Below, piece after piece: positions 26,763 through 39,117 of a stretch of 64,000 bases of DNA (positions within the stretch are counted from its first letter, which is position 1; every line of letters starts with the position of its first letter). The notes under the pieces were generated by a model that was given only the letters and a program-made list of their open reading frames with translations, was not told the DNA's origin and made no database searches. The DNA is from Gallionellaceae bacterium (GTDB lineage Bacteria; Pseudomonadota; Gammaproteobacteria; Burkholderiales; Gallionellaceae), in contig JAIELH010000003.1 of the NCBI GenBank assembly GCA_019753125.1, positions 1-64,000 of the forward strand, read 5' to 3'. A program made the translations under genes and the position numbers.

Positions 26763-27812
26763 TCATGCCAGCGGCAGTTCGGCATTGCTCATGCCGATGC
26801 CGGCAATTTCATTCAGTGCCTTGAGAAAATGCTGCTGCTCATGCAATTGCACCAGTGATTCCGGGTGTGCCTTGCCGCGCATTTGTGCGAGCCGCGCCTT
26901 GCTGGTGGCGGGCATTTCCCAATCCAGGCCCCGCAGCAATTCATCCGCCGATTCCGGTTTGTTGCACACCAGCACCATGTCGCACCCCGCACTCAGCGCC
27001 GCTTTGGCGCGTTGCACGATACCGCCTGCAACGGTTGCGCCTTCCATGCTCAGATCGTCGCTGAAGATTACGCCATCGAAACCGAGTTGTCCGCGCAGAA
27101 TCTGCTTCAGCCAGACCGGAGAGAAACCGGCCGGGCGATTGTCGACTCTGGGGTAAATGACATGCGCGGGCATCACCGCCGTCAGGCCATAGTTCACCAT
27201 TTGCCGGAACGGTATCAAATCACACAGCTCGATGTCGACAAATTCGCGGTCGTCCACCGGGATGTCCAGGTGTGAATCGGCACGCACGAACCCGTGGCCG
27301 GGGAAATGTTTGCCCACGCTGTGCATGCCGCCTTGTTTCAGTCCCAGCAGCAGGCTATGCGCCAATTCGGCAATGGCCTGCGGGTCGCTGTGAAATGCGC
27401 GGTCGCCGATTACGCTGCTTTGCCCGTAGTCCACATCCAGCACCGGCGTGAAGCTGAAATCCACGCCACAGGCGCGCAGCTCCGCCGCCAGTACATAACC
27501 CGTTTGTTGCGCCAGATGGCGCGCGCGCTGCGGGTGTGCATCCCATATGTCGCCGAGTTTGCGCATTGCGGGCAGCTTGGTAAAACCGTCGCGGAAGCGC
27601 TGTACCCGGCCGCCTTCATGATCCACCGCGATCAACAGCGGCGGCGTACGCAATGCGTGAATCGCCGCCGTCAACTCGGCGAGCTGCCCGGGCGATTGAT
27701 AATTGCGCGCGAACAGGATCACTCCGCCGGTCAGCGGATGGCGCAACCGTGCCTCGTCCTCGGCAGTCAGTTGCGTACCAGAGATATCCAGCATCACAGG
27801 ACCCAGTCCCAT
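26763..27812 (-). CDS. nagZ: Beta-N-acetylhexosaminidase NagZ
   Basis: Glycoside hydrolase family 3 enzyme that cleaves GlcNAc from anhydromuropeptides in peptidoglycan recycling; cytoplasmic. 349 aa with [18 protein letters not shown] (catalytic His/Asp loop) and the nucleophile aspartate in [11 protein letters not shown]. No signal peptide. Starts the nagZ-acpS-pdxJ run in reading order after pdxJ and acpS, with a gap of eight bases to acpS. Confidence 0.96.
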   Translation of the reverse strand: MGLGPVMLDISGTQLTAEDEARLRHPLTGGVILFARNYQSPGQLAELTAAIHALRTPPLLIAVDHEGGRVQRFRDGFTKLPAMRKLGDIWDAHPQRARHLAQQTGYVLAAELRACGVDFSFTPVLDVDYGQSSVIGDRAFHSDPQAIAELAHSLLLGLKQGGMHSVGKHFPGHGFVRADSHLDIPVDDREFVDIELCDLIPFRQMVNYGLTAVMPAHVIYPRVDNRPAGFSPVWLKQILRGQLGFDGVIFSDDLSMEGATVAGGIVQRAKAALSAGCDMVLVCNKPESADELLRGLDWEMPATSKARLAQMRGKAHPESLVQLHEQQHFLKALNEIAGIGMSNAELPLA

Positions 27813-27820
27813 AGTTACTC

Positions 27821-28198
27821 CTAAGCTTCAAGCACCACGAAGGCGACAATCATATCGCGCTCATCGCTGATGGAAAGATGATGCCCGCTGACGCCCAATT
27901 GGGCGAGATAGGCGTGTAATGCCGCATCAAACCGCAATACCGGTTTGCCCAGGCCGTCATGCGTGATCTCGATGCGTTGCAGCGTCACCGGAGGGCGTAT
28001 CCCGCTGCCGACTGCCTTGGCGAACGCTTCTTTGGCGGCGAAACGCTTGGCGAGAAGCCTGGCCGGGGCGCTGTGTGCGTCAAACTCCGGCAACTCGCGC
28101 TCGTTCAGGATGCGCGCCGCGAAGCGCCTGCCATAACGCGCCCATATTTTTTCGATGCGCGAGTAGGCGACGATGTCGGTGCCGATGCCGAAAATCAT
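27821..28198 (-). CDS. acpS: Holo-[acyl-carrier-protein] synthase
   Basis: Transfers phosphopantetheine to ACP. 125 aa with [15 protein letters not shown] (metal-binding Asp) and [18 protein letters not shown] (KEA motif). Sits between pdxJ and nagZ; pdxJ-acpS is a conserved pair. Confidence 0.96.
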   Translation of the reverse strand: MIFGIGTDIVAYSRIEKIWARYGRRFAARILNERELPEFDAHSAPARLLAKRFAAKEAFAKAVGSGIRPPVTLQRIEITHDGLGKPVLRFDAALHAYLAQLGVSGHHLSISDERDMIVAFVVLEA

Positions 28199-28205
28199 AA
28201 TAAAT

Positions 28206-28937
28206 CTACGATTTCTCTGAGCATTCGGTCAGCAACGTTTTCATTTTTTTTACCGCCGCCTCCAGTCCGATGAACAGCGATTCGGCGATGATGGCGTGGC
28301 CGATGTTGAGTTCGACAATATGGGGAATTGCGGCAACAGGCTGCACGTTGTGGTAATGCAGGCCGTGTCCGGCATTTACCTGGAATCCGTGCGCATGGGC
28401 GTATTCCGCCGCAACACGAATGCGTTCCAGTTCATGCTGGTGCTCCGGCACATTGTCCGTTTCGGCATATTTTCCGGTGTGCAATTCCAGCACCGGTGCG
28501 CCGGTGTGGCGCGCGGCGTCGATTTGTTTTTTATCCGGGTCGATGAACAGCGACACACGGATGCCTGCCGCGGCAGCACGCTCGCAAACCGATTTGATCG
28601 TGTCGAAGTAACGCACCACATCCAGGCCGCCTTCGGTCGTCAACTCTTCGCGGCGTTCCGGCACCAGGCACAAGTCGTGCGGCTTGATGCGCAGCGCGAT
28701 GGCGATCATTTCATCCGTTATCGCGCTTTCGAGATTCATGCGCGTTTGCAGCATGCCGCGCAGCACTTCCACGTCGCTGTCCTGGATATGGCGGCGGTCT
28801 TCGCGCAGGTGCAGCGTGATCGCATCAACCCCGGCAGATTCCGCCAGCAACGCGGCGCGCACCACATTGGGGTAACGTGCGCCACGCACCTGGCGCAACG
28901 TTGCGACATGGTCGATATTCAACCCGAGCTTGATCAT
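28206..28937 (-). CDS. pdxJ: Pyridoxine 5'-phosphate synthase
   Basis: Last ring-forming step of vitamin B6 synthesis. 243 aa with [36 protein letters not shown] and [10 protein letters not shown]. The ATG at 28937 has GGAGA six bases upstream; a TTG at 28949 would overlap that ribosome site and is less likely. First gene of the pdxJ-acpS-nagZ run. Confidence 0.96.
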   Translation of the reverse strand: MIKLGLNIDHVATLRQVRGARYPNVVRAALLAESAGVDAITLHLREDRRHIQDSDVEVLRGMLQTRMNLESAITDEMIAIALRIKPHDLCLVPERREELTTEGGLDVVRYFDTIKSVCERAAAAGIRVSLFIDPDKKQIDAARHTGAPVLELHTGKYAETDNVPEHQHELERIRVAAEYAHAHGFQVNAGHGLHYHNVQPVAAIPHIVELNIGHAIIAESLFIGLEAAVKKMKTLLTECSEKS

Positions 28938-29084
28938 TGTTGTCTCCAAATCATGGCGGCGGAGTATAACGCAACGATACTATGATTGGCATCGGCTCAA
29001 GCGAAGTAATGCAATCGCATCAACCCAACAGGGTACAGCCAGGTGATTGCCATATTATTTCTCCGTGCTACGTTAAATTCGGAC

Positions 29085-29112
29085 TGGACATTTCAAATTT
29101 GCCTGCTAGAAT
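29085..29112 (+). promoter_or_regulatory. Sigma-70-type promoter of the small lipoprotein gene
   Basis: TGGACA and TAGAAT separated by 16 bases, ending 97 bases before the ATG at 29210. The rest of the 270-bp gap from pdxJ to this gene shows nothing else that I can name. Confidence 0.5.
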
Positions 29113-29209
29113 GCACGGCCTATGGTTTTTACGCATTTTGGTGTATTGGTTTGATGCGTTTAAAACCAAGCAGAAATCTACTTTTTTAAAACCACCTCAA
29201 GGAAAGAAA

Positions 29210-29443
29210 ATGAAAAAATCCGCTCTCGTTGTTGCTTTGTTGGCTATTGCTTTGGCTGCTTGTGGCCAAAAACCTGCTGCTCCTGCTGCACCAGCTCCTG
29301 CACCAGCTCCTGTTGCTGCACCAGCTCCAGCACCAGCACCGGCTCCTGCTGCTTCCGGCGCTGAAGCTGCTGCACCTGCCGCTGCCGCACCTGCTGCTCC
29401 AGCCGCTGACGCGAAGCCAGCTGACGCGAAGCCAGCTCACTAA
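29210..29443 (+). CDS. Small Ala/Pro-rich lipoprotein
   Basis: 77 aa. Signal with lipobox ALAAC (Cys near residue 18), then an almost pure Ala/Pro repeat (PAPAPAP) and a short tail with two ADAKPAD-like units. GGAAAG precedes the ATG. The low-complexity mature part suggests a spacer or wall-associated lipoprotein; no known function. It has its own promoter and terminator. Confidence 0.8.
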   Translation: MKKSALVVALLAIALAACGQKPAAPAAPAPAPAPVAAPAPAPAPAPAASGAEAAAPAAAAPAAPAADAKPADAKPAH

Positions 29444-29465
29444 GCATCACCAGTATTGTTGCAAC

Positions 29466-29493
29466 AAAAAAGCCGGCGCAAGCCGGCTTTTTT
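29466..29493 (+). terminator. Rho-independent terminator
   Basis: Stem AAAAAAGCCGGC / GCCGGCTTTTTT with a GCAA loop, 22 bp after the lipoprotein stop. Because A- and T-runs flank both sides it can also end the convergent hydrolase transcript. Confidence 0.9.
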
Positions 29494-29536
29494 GTTTTGG
29501 GCTTCATTTGCCCATAATTTTCAGGCTGTACGCTTT

Positions 29537-30304
29537 TCAGGTGATTTCACGCCAGGCAAATCCCGTTTCCTGTGTGGCGATCCCTATCCAGTTTGCCTCG
29601 CAACCAATCGCACCGCATAGGGCGCGCACCGCAAGTGCCGGGGTATTGTTTTTGCGGCTCAGATGCGCGGCGATCAAATGCTGCAAATTACCCTTATCCA
29701 GGCGGTTCAGGACGGCGGCGGCATCCTGATTGTTCAGATGCCCCAGACGTCCGCTTACGCGTTGTTTGAGGCTGTACGGATAATCGCCATTCATCAGCAT
29801 GTCGCTGTCATGGTTGCATTCCAGCACCAGTGCGTCACAACCATTCAGCGTCGCCTCGATATGCGGCGTGCTGGCTCCGGTATCGGTCAGCACACCCAGC
29901 CGTCGTGCGCCATCGCTGAACACAAATTGTACCGGCTCGGTGGCGTCGTGCGGAACAGGGTAGGGGTGAATTTCAAGGTCGCCAATCGCGAATGCCTGAT
30001 GCGGGCCGATCTCATGAATGTGGATGGCATCGGCAAAGGTTGATGGCTGGCTGCGCAGCGTGCCGTGGGTAAGCCAGACCGGCAGACCGAATTTGCGCGC
30101 CAACCGCGCCACCCCGCCGAGATGGTCGCCATGCTCATGCGTGACGATTATGCCGCTCAGTTGTCCGGGAGAGACATCCAGCCGCATCAGGCGCGAGATC
30201 GAATCCTGCAAGCCGAAGCCGCAATCCATCAGAACCCGTGTTTGTCCGGTCTCAACCAGCAACGCATTACCTTCGCTGCCGCTACCCAGGGAAGCAAAGC
30301 GCAT
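29537..30304 (-). CDS. Metallo-beta-lactamase-fold hydrolase, YycJ/WalJ-like
   Basis: 255 aa. Metal motif VTHEHGDHLGG (HxHxDH), FASLGSGSEGNALLVE at the start and a later ALVLECNHD segment. This pattern fits the YycJ/WalJ group of single-domain hydrolases, thought to act on nucleic acids. Six bases downstream of bamC. Confidence 0.85.
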   Translation of the reverse strand: MRFASLGSGSEGNALLVETGQTRVLMDCGFGLQDSISRLMRLDVSPGQLSGIIVTHEHGDHLGGVARLARKFGLPVWLTHGTLRSQPSTFADAIHIHEIGPHQAFAIGDLEIHPYPVPHDATEPVQFVFSDGARRLGVLTDTGASTPHIEATLNGCDALVLECNHDSDMLMNGDYPYSLKQRVSGRLGHLNNQDAAAVLNRLDKGNLQHLIAAHLSRKNNTPALAVRALCGAIGCEANWIGIATQETGFAWREIT

Positions 30305-30309
30305 GTGCC

Positions 30310-31416
30310 TTACTGTTTGATGTTTTTGTAAATCGCCTCAATCATCCGCTTACCTGTATCGTCGCTTGCGCCGCTCTGGTCGGTAACCGTCACTTCGCAC
30401 GACGACACGCCATCCTTGACGATCACGCGGTAGCTCTTGCCGGTCTCCTTGCTGCTTTTCCAGAACTGCAACTTGTCCGCCCAACCACCTTCTTCCTTGG
30501 ATGCTGTGCGCAAGAAGTAGATGCCCTTGATGCGATCCTTGTCTTCTATCGCCAAACCCGCGCGCTCGACGGCCAATCCTACCCTGCGCCAGGATTTGTC
30601 GAAGGTATCGCCTATCACGATGATATTGCTGCCGTTGGAAGCGGCCAGCATATTGACAGTTCCCTCTTGTGCGTCATTCGCTGCCGCAGCCGTTTGCACC
30701 GCAGCGGCAGCCTGTTCTTCGCTGATGCCAAAACGCACCATCAAGCGCTGCAACATGATCGCCTCCATCTCGGGGTCATTGGGGCGTGATTGCCATTTGG
30801 ATGTATCCTTGTTCGTATCCAACACCTCTTCCATGCCGCGATGCGAAATGTAAATTTCGGTGCTTGCGCCGTCCTTGCTGCGCTCCAGGCGGGTGCGATA
30901 CTGGTCGCGCTCGCCCGACGAGTAAAGGTTGTCGAATACTTTGCCCAGCACATTCCGGACCGCGCCCTGCGGAATCTTGGCGCGGTTTTCTATCCAGTCG
31001 GTTTCCATCACGCCCGCTGCCGGGTCTTCGTTCTTGATGGTCAAGCCGTTTTCCTGCCAGAATGCCTTGACAACAGGCCAAACGTTTTCCGGCTTATCGT
31101 TGACCACCAGCCAGCGTTGCGTTCCGTTGCGTTCCAGGCGCGCGCCTTTCGCTTCGGGTAATACGCCGCGATTCTGCGCTGCCGTGGAGCCCTTGCTGTA
31201 ATCGGAATAAGTGGCAACGGTTTCATCGCTGTTGACCGGCACTTTGTAACGCTGGTCGCTGGTGGGGGTGGTCAGGTCGGGCGGCACTTCCAGCGATGGC
31301 ACTTGCACGGCGCCCGCCTTGTAATCGATGCGCTTGTTGCTCAAACCGCCCATATCGCTGCAACCCGCCAGCAAGAGCAGCACCACGCTGCAAGTCATGA
31401 CATGCAAAAATTTCAT
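30310..31416 (-). CDS. bamC: Outer membrane assembly lipoprotein BamC
   Basis: 368 aa. Lipoprotein signal with LLLLAGC (Cys near residue 18), then the unstructured N-terminal stretch with KVPNS-like residues (YKVPVNSDETVA) and two helix-grip domains (around 110-215 and 255-365, the first with NKPENVWPVVKAFWQENGL-like sequence). Accessory part of the BAM complex. I took the ATG at 31416 because it starts the signal peptide; an upstream ATG adds eight residues. Downstream of dapA as usual. Confidence 0.9.
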   Translation of the reverse strand: MKFLHVMTCSVVLLLLAGCSDMGGLSNKRIDYKAGAVQVPSLEVPPDLTTPTSDQRYKVPVNSDETVATYSDYSKGSTAAQNRGVLPEAKGARLERNGTQRWLVVNDKPENVWPVVKAFWQENGLTIKNEDPAAGVMETDWIENRAKIPQGAVRNVLGKVFDNLYSSGERDQYRTRLERSKDGASTEIYISHRGMEEVLDTNKDTSKWQSRPNDPEMEAIMLQRLMVRFGISEEQAAAAVQTAAAANDAQEGTVNMLAASNGSNIIVIGDTFDKSWRRVGLAVERAGLAIEDKDRIKGIYFLRTASKEEGGWADKLQFWKSSKETGKSYRVIVKDGVSSCEVTVTDQSGASDDTGKRMIEAIYKNIKQ

Positions 31417-31441
31417 TGTTTGCCTCTGGCAATAAAGCATG

Positions 31442-32320
31442 TTAATTGATTGATCCGGCCTGGCGCATGGCCTGCTCGACCACGCCTTGCATGTTCAATG
31501 AGAGCGGGGTGAGCGGCAAACGCAGGGTGTTTTTTATTCTGCCCATGCGCGCCACCGCCCATTTCACCGGGATCGGATTGGCCTCGACGAACAGGTTGCG
31601 ATGCAGGCCGAGCAATTGGTAATTGATCGCCCGCGCCTTGGCAACATCGCCGTTCAGCGCCGCAACACACATTTCATGCATCGATTTCGGCGCGACATTC
31701 GCCGTTACCGAGATCGTGCCGTGCGCGCCGAGCAGCAGCAACGCCAGCGTGCTGGCATCGTCACCGCTATACACTGCAAAATTCTCCGGCGCGCGCTGCA
31801 ACAGATCGCTGCCACGCTCGATGTTGCCGGTCGCATCCTTGATGCCGACGATATTGGGAAGCTGCGCCAGGCGCAGCACGGTGTCGTTGCTCATGTCGGC
31901 GACGGTGCGCCCCGGCACGTTGTATAAAATATGCGGCATGTCCACCGCTTCGGCGATGGCCTTGAAGTGCAGGTACATGCCTTCCTGGGTCGGCTTGTTG
32001 TAATAGGGCACGACCGTCAGCGAGGCGTCCGCACCGGCTTTTTTCGAGAAGGCCGCCAGTTCGATCGCTTCCGTGGTCGAGTTCGCGCCGGTTCCGGCGA
32101 TCACCGGGATGCGCCCGGCGGCGTGCTCCACGGCCACCTGGATCAGCGTCTCATGCTCTTCCACATTTACGGTCGGCGATTCGCCGGTCGTGCCGACTAC
32201 CACGATGCCGTCTGTTCCTTGCCCAACATGGAAATCGATCAACGCGCGAAACGCGCCCAGATCGAGGCTGCCGTCTTCATGCATCGGCGTGACGATTGCA
32301 ACAATACTGCCCTTAATCAT
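31442..32320 (-). CDS. dapA: 4-hydroxy-tetrahydrodipicolinate synthase
   Basis: First committed step of lysine and diaminopimelate synthesis. 292 aa, starting [13 protein letters not shown]. The catalytic set is visible: [30 protein letters not shown] (Tyr) and VGIKDATGN (Schiff-base Lys). ATG at 32320 chosen as the family start. Upstream gene of dapA-bamC. Confidence 0.97.
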   Translation of the reverse strand: MIKGSIVAIVTPMHEDGSLDLGAFRALIDFHVGQGTDGIVVVGTTGESPTVNVEEHETLIQVAVEHAAGRIPVIAGTGANSTTEAIELAAFSKKAGADASLTVVPYYNKPTQEGMYLHFKAIAEAVDMPHILYNVPGRTVADMSNDTVLRLAQLPNIVGIKDATGNIERGSDLLQRAPENFAVYSGDDASTLALLLLGAHGTISVTANVAPKSMHEMCVAALNGDVAKARAINYQLLGLHRNLFVEANPIPVKWAVARMGRIKNTLRLPLTPLSLNMQGVVEQAMRQAGSIN

Positions 32321-32411
32321 TTTTCCTGCCACCAAAATAAATGCGGCATTCTACCGCAATACGGCAGCGTGCCAAAGGGCAATGCGCAAAAGATATGGCG
32401 CCGTGAAATAA

Positions 32412-32738
32412 GGGCTCGTTAATGAATAACTGTGACATACGTTGCCGCGTATTCGGGATGGATGCAAGGCGTGAAGCGCGGCAAATGGTTGTTCCATTCG
32501 CAAGCTTCGCAACGCCGCATAACCAGCCACTTGGCTGCTGTATTTTGGCAGCCTAGTGGAATGGCTAGTAGTTCCATCAGACGCCCGAATACGCGGCAAC
32601 CCTCCGGGCTGGGGTTGCTTTGGGCGCATCCCGGTGTTGCGAGCCGCTTGTTGTGAATGACACAACCGCGCGTCTCGCGCCTTGGGCTGCATCCCAAAGC
32701 GACCCCAGCGTATGTCACAGTTATTCATTAACGAGCCC
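32412..32738. mobile_element. 327-bp MITE with 30-bp terminal inverted repeats
   Basis: The ends (32412-32441 and 32709-32738) are perfect 30-bp inverted repeats starting GGGCTCGTTAATGAATAACT. A 3-bp direct repeat TAA flanks both sides (32409-32411 and 32739-32741), as expected for a target-site duplication of the IS5-like TNA type. No transposase is encoded inside. The inner part holds several smaller palindromes and a 27-bp segment that recurs at 41383-41409. Fills the gap between dapA and fur. Confidence 0.85.
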
Positions 32739-32757
32739 TAAGGGCTCCGGTAACCCC

Positions 32758-33189
32758 TTACCGTTTATGCGGGCAGTTCTTTTTCAGGCAGTCTGCATAG
32801 ATATAAAGCGAATGGTCGTGAACGGCAAAGCCGCGTTCGGCTGCGACCTTCTTCTGGCGCGACTCGATGGCCGCATCGTAGAACTCCTCGACATGGCCGC
32901 ATTGCAGGCAAACGATATGATCATGGTGTTTGCCCTGATTGAGTTCGAACACCGACTTGCCGCCCTCGAAGTTGTGGCGCACCAGCAGCCCGGCCTGCTC
33001 GAACTGCGTCAACACGCGATAGACCGTGGCCAGCCCCACATCATCGCCATTGGCCAGCAATTGCTTGTACACATCTTCCGCGCTCATGTGGCACTCTTGC
33101 CTGGATTCAAACAGGCTGAGGATATTGAGTCGCGGCACGGTGGATTTGAGGCCGGCGTTTTTCAGATGCTCTGGTTTGGGTTTGTCCAT
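32758..33189 (-). CDS. fur: Ferric uptake regulator
   Basis: 143 aa. Winged helix with KSTVPRLNILSLFE and DDVGLATVYRVLTQFEQAGL, then the metal-binding HHDHIVCLQCGHVEEF and a C-terminal second cysteine pair region (CLKKNCPHKR). Fe(II)-dependent repressor. Divergent from feoAB, whose promoter region carries a Fur box, so local auto- and cross-control is likely. Confidence 0.96.
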   Translation of the reverse strand: MDKPKPEHLKNAGLKSTVPRLNILSLFESRQECHMSAEDVYKQLLANGDDVGLATVYRVLTQFEQAGLLVRHNFEGGKSVFELNQGKHHDHIVCLQCGHVEEFYDAAIESRQKKVAAERGFAVHDHSLYIYADCLKKNCPHKR

Positions 33190-33244
33190 ATCAACGCTCT
33201 CATGTCGTTTTTTGGCATATTGCCTGAAAGCGCTTGCAATTGCA

Positions 33245-33263
33245 AATGAGAAACATTATCATT
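33245..33263 (+). promoter_or_regulatory. Fur box in the fur-feoA gap
   Basis: TGAGAAA-C-ATTATCA matches the 7-1-7 Fur consensus (TGATAAT-n-ATTATCA) at 12 of 14 positions. It lies 52 bp before the feoA ATG and 56 bp from the fur start, so it can serve either or both. Confidence 0.75.
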
Positions 33264-33314
33264 TGTATGGCTTGTCGATATTGACGACGGCGCCACTGCC
33301 AAATTTATCTTTCC

Positions 33315-33560
33315 ATGCCTTCGACCAACCTGTCCATCCTGCACCCCGGCGACACCGCCACGATCGTCGCGATCCACGCCGAGGAAGCGCTGCATTTGCG
33401 CTTGCTCGCGCTCGGTTTTCGCAGCGGAAAGCAGGTCGAATTGGTCCGCAAAGCCGGTTTTTCCGGGCCGCTGCAAGTGCGAATCGGCACCACCGACATC
33501 ATGCTGCGCCGCAGCGAAGCAGCAAAAATCACGGTATGCAAGGGAGCGTCCGGCACATGA
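33315..33560 (+). CDS. feoA: Ferrous iron transport protein A
   Basis: 81-aa SH3-like cytoplasmic protein that assists FeoB. Family features: LHPGDTATIVAI, LRLLALGFRSGKQVELV and RIGTTDIMLRRSEAAKI. Stop overlaps the feoB start in an ATGA motif. Confidence 0.93.
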   Translation: MPSTNLSILHPGDTATIVAIHAEEALHLRLLALGFRSGKQVELVRKAGFSGPLQVRIGTTDIMLRRSEAAKITVCKGASGT

Positions 33561-35344
33561 AGCGTATCGCGCTATTGGGAATGCCCAACACCGGCAAGTC
33601 CACGCTGTTCAACCGGATGACCGGCGGCGCGGCGCGTGTCGGCAACTGGCCGGGTATCACCGTCGAATTGCTCAGCGGCAAGATATTGCTGGGCGGCAAC
33701 ATCGTGGAAATCATCGACTTGCCCGGCATCTACGATCTGCATGGTTTTTCCGACGACGAGCAAGTGGTGCGGCATTTTTTGGGCAATAACGCCCCCGACC
33801 TCGCACTGGTCATTCTGAATGCCACGCAGATCGAGCGCCAGATGAGCCTGTTGCTGCAACTCAAGCAGCTCGGCATGAACATCGTCGTGCTGCTGAATAT
33901 GGCCGATGAGGCGAGAAAATACGGCATCAGCATCGACAGCAAGAAGATGGCCGAGCTGCTCGGCATGCCGATCTTCCTGCTCAGCGGCAAATATGGCACG
34001 GGTTATCAGGAAGCGATACAGGCGGCTACCAGGGCGCTGCGCTATCCCACGCCCGGGATGGCCGAGCAATTGCGCAGCCAGCTCGAACAGGACGAGCATA
34101 TCGAGACGGAAATGGCGCGCGTGATGAAACACGCGGTGCAGATACCGGCACAGTTGCCGGATAACCTGACCGAGAAACTGGATCGCATCATGCTGCACCC
34201 GTGGCTGGGGTTGCCGATCTTCTTCGGCGTCATGTACCTGTTGTTCCAGAGCATTTTTTTCCTCGGCCAGCCGCTCCAGAAATGGGTGGGTAACGCGCTT
34301 GGCTGGCTGCGCAGTGCGGCGCTCGAACCGCTGTTGTCCAGTCTGCCAGCCTGGCTTTCCGGGCTGTTGCTGGACGGCGTTTACAACGGCGTGGCGACCG
34401 TCGCCGCATTTGTGCCGATCATCATCCTGTTCTTCCTGTTCATGGCGATGGTCGAAGACAGCGGCTACCTGTCGCGCGCCGCGTTCCTGATGGACGCGCT
34501 GATGGAGAAGCTGGGGCTGGACGGGCGCGGCTTTGTGATGCTGCTGATGGGCTTCGGCTGCAACGTGCCCGCGCTGATGGGCACGCGGGTGATGCGCTCG
34601 CGCCCGATGCGTCTGCTCACGATGTTGGTGATCCCGTTCTCGCTATGCTCGGCGCGCCTGCAGGTGTTCGTGTTCATCACCGCCGCACTGTTCTCGCCGC
34701 AAGCCGGGCCGCTGGTACTGTTCAGTCTGTATTTGTTCAGCTTTGCCGCCGCGATGCTCACGTCGCTGCTGTTCAAGGGCCGGTTCAGGAACAACGAACC
34801 GTTTGTGCTGGAACTGCCGCCGTACCGCTTCCCCACGCTACGCCAGATGGCGCTACGCGGCTGGCTGGAGGTGCAGCACTTCCTGCGCCGCGCGACGAAG
34901 TTCATCGTCGCCGGTGTGGTGCTGGTCTGGCTGCTCACCAACCTGCCGCCATCCGCAGCACCTGCCAGTGCAAGCACGTTGGCAGGCATGCTCGGCGGCT
35001 GGCTGCACCCCGTCTTTGCGCCTCTCGGCATCAATGAGCAGCTTACGATCGCGCTGATTTTTGGCTTCGTCGCGAAGGAAATCGTCATCGGTGCACTGGC
35101 GGTGATTTATGGTCTCTCTGGCGCAGCACTCAGCGGCGCATTGGGACAGCAGCTGGATTGGGTGCAAGCCTACAGCTTCATGCTGTTCACGCTGATCTAT
35201 ACACCGTGCCTGTCCGCAATTGCCACGCTGCGCAGCGAATCCAAGCATCCCGGCTTCACCGCCTTCGTCATCGCGTGGTCGCTGGCGCTGGCCTGGCTGG
35301 TGAGCTTTGCGTTTTATCAGGGCGCGCGGGCGTTGGGGTATTAA
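33557..35344 (+). CDS. feoB: Ferrous iron transporter FeoB, short form
   Basis: Inner-membrane Fe(II) importer with a G-protein domain. 595 aa, against about 770 in E. coli: G1 GMPNTGKST, G3 DLPGIYD, G4 NMAD, then the transmembrane part with LPAWLSGLLLDGVYNGV, GFGCNVPALMGTRVM and IPFSLCSARLQVFVF (Gate motifs). The missing stretch is mostly the C-terminal segment, as in known short FeoB proteins. ATG at 33557 overlaps feoA; longer readings extend into feoA. Iron control through the Fur box is likely. Confidence 0.95.
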   Translation: MKRIALLGMPNTGKSTLFNRMTGGAARVGNWPGITVELLSGKILLGGNIVEIIDLPGIYDLHGFSDDEQVVRHFLGNNAPDLALVILNATQIERQMSLLLQLKQLGMNIVVLLNMADEARKYGISIDSKKMAELLGMPIFLLSGKYGTGYQEAIQAATRALRYPTPGMAEQLRSQLEQDEHIETEMARVMKHAVQIPAQLPDNLTEKLDRIMLHPWLGLPIFFGVMYLLFQSIFFLGQPLQKWVGNALGWLRSAALEPLLSSLPAWLSGLLLDGVYNGVATVAAFVPIIILFFLFMAMVEDSGYLSRAAFLMDALMEKLGLDGRGFVMLLMGFGCNVPALMGTRVMRSRPMRLLTMLVIPFSLCSARLQVFVFITAALFSPQAGPLVLFSLYLFSFAAAMLTSLLFKGRFRNNEPFVLELPPYRFPTLRQMALRGWLEVQHFLRRATKFIVAGVVLVWLLTNLPPSAAPASASTLAGMLGGWLHPVFAPLGINEQLTIALIFGFVAKEIVIGALAVIYGLSGAALSGALGQQLDWVQAYSFMLFTLIYTPCLSAIATLRSESKHPGFTAFVIAWSLALAWLVSFAFYQGARALGY

Positions 35345-35425
35345 ATCAGATAGGGCGGAAGCCCCGCAGTGGCGTTCCGCTGGCTGTTCGAGCAAGGCGA
35401 TTGCCATCGCCGCGCCCCATCAAAC

Positions 35426-36000
35426 CTATGGCTTCATCAGGGAAAAGCGCGCGACCCCCGCCGATAGCCCCCCAATCAAGAAGCCAGCAAATATGTCCGC
35501 CGGGAAATGCGCGCCGACTGCGATGCGTGACCAACCCACCCATACCAGCCACGCCGCCAAGAGTGCTCGAAAGCGGCGTGCTACAAGCGGCCACAGGGTT
35601 ACGGCTACCAGCATGCTGTAGGCCGCATGTCCGCTCGGAAAGCTGTACTGCAACTCCGGTTTGCCAATGATCCGTACCATACCGTGTAGTGTTACCACAG
35701 GCCGAGGGAAATCTACGAGCAGCTTCAATAATGCGACTGCAAGCCATGTCCATGCAAACCCAAGCGCGAAGCGTTGTGCCTGAGTTCGTACCACTAATGC
35801 CGACGTTTCCGGTTGGGTCGCTGCATTCAGGCGCCAAGACCAAAATAACAGCGCAGTCAGCAAGAATGGCCCGCCCCAGTAACTGCCGAGTGTGCTACCT
35901 ACTTGGGCAAGAGGCGCAAGCCAATCCGGGGTGGCGTGGTTAATCGCTTCGAACCACGCCACGTTCAGGCCGTTCCAATCGTAGAAGAGTTGCTTGAATG

Positions 36001-36004
<4 letters not shown>
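35426..36004 (-). CDS. pbrB: PAP2-family phosphatase, PbrB-like
   Basis: 192 aa, several membrane helices. All three PAP2 motifs are present: KLLVDFPRP, PSGHAAYS and SRIAVGAHFPADIFAGF. It overlaps the metal ATPase stop by an ATGA motif and so is translated with it. In Cupriavidus metallidurans, PbrB, a PAP2-type undecaprenyl pyrophosphate phosphatase, pairs with PbrA to trap lead as phosphate in the periplasm; the same pairing here suggests the same role. The symbol is inferred from context. Confidence 0.75.
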
Positions 36005-38403
<2,399 letters not shown>

Positions 38404-38433
38404 GTTCGATTCCCAATGTTGACTCTGTTTATT

Positions 38434-38464
38434 ATTTAACAACCTGTAGTCACTACAGAGTCAA
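38434..38464 (-). promoter_or_regulatory. MerR-family (PbrR/CadR) operator-promoter of pbrAB
   Basis: On the minus strand, TTGACT and TTAAAT are separated by an over-long 19-bp spacer that holds the dyad CTGTAGTGACTACAG. This is the architecture of promoters activated by MerR-type regulators through DNA untwisting, and the sequence is close to the known pbrA operator. It sits between the divergent pbrA and pbrR genes. Confidence 0.88.
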
Positions 38465-38516
38465 GCAGTTAAAATGCTGGCAACAGCATCCACACCTGCC
38501 CATCAGGGCGAGCGAT

Positions 38517-38978
38517 ATGAGAATCGGCGAACTGGCAAAAACCACCGGCATACAGGTAGAGACCATCCGCTACTACGAGCGAGAAGGGTTGCTGGTCTCG
38601 CCCGCGCGTACCGAGGGCAACTTCCGCATTTATGCAGAAGCGCACGCCAAACGGCTATCGTTCATCCGCCATTGCCGGTCTCTGGACATGACGCTGGACG
38701 AGATTCGGGAGCTGCTGCGCTTCAAGGACGCACCCGCCGAAAACTGCGGCGACGTGAACACATTGCTGGACACGCATATCGGCCATGTGGCTGCACGCAT
38801 CCGCGAACTTCGCGCGCTGGAGAAACAGCTCAAGAGCTTGCGCGAACGATGCCGCGAAGGGCGGGACGCAGCCCACTGCGGTATCCTGAACGAGTTGTCA
38901 CAGCCTTCGTCTGGGCGCGACTACCGGGGCAGGCATGTGCGCGGTGTGCATGGCGGCGTCCGTGCTCGCAAAATCTAG
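38517..38978 (+). CDS. pbrR: MerR-family regulator, PbrR/CadR type
   Basis: 153 aa. N-terminal MerR helix-turn-helix (MRIGELAKTTGIQVETIRYY), then a dimerisation helix. Cys77, Cys112 and Cys121 are spaced 35 and 9 apart, as in the lead-selective PbrR proteins. The C-terminus extends past the usual end with a basic tail (GRHVRGVHGGVRARK), which may reflect a late frameshift or truncation of a longer tail. Divergent from pbrAB with the operator between. Confidence 0.9.
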   Translation: MRIGELAKTTGIQVETIRYYEREGLLVSPARTEGNFRIYAEAHAKRLSFIRHCRSLDMTLDEIRELLRFKDAPAENCGDVNTLLDTHIGHVAARIRELRALEKQLKSLRERCREGRDAAHCGILNELSQPSSGRDYRGRHVRGVHGGVRARKI

Positions 38979-39117
38979 GCAAGATCACGGGCAAGCGTCA
39001 CGCAAAAACTTAGCGCAAGTTTCTTGTGTTTTTCGGCCACCGAGTCGAAAGTCTTGCGCGAAAGCACATGGAGGTCGGTATCGAAAATGCCCCTGCATCT
39101 GCGGAACGCATATCGCC

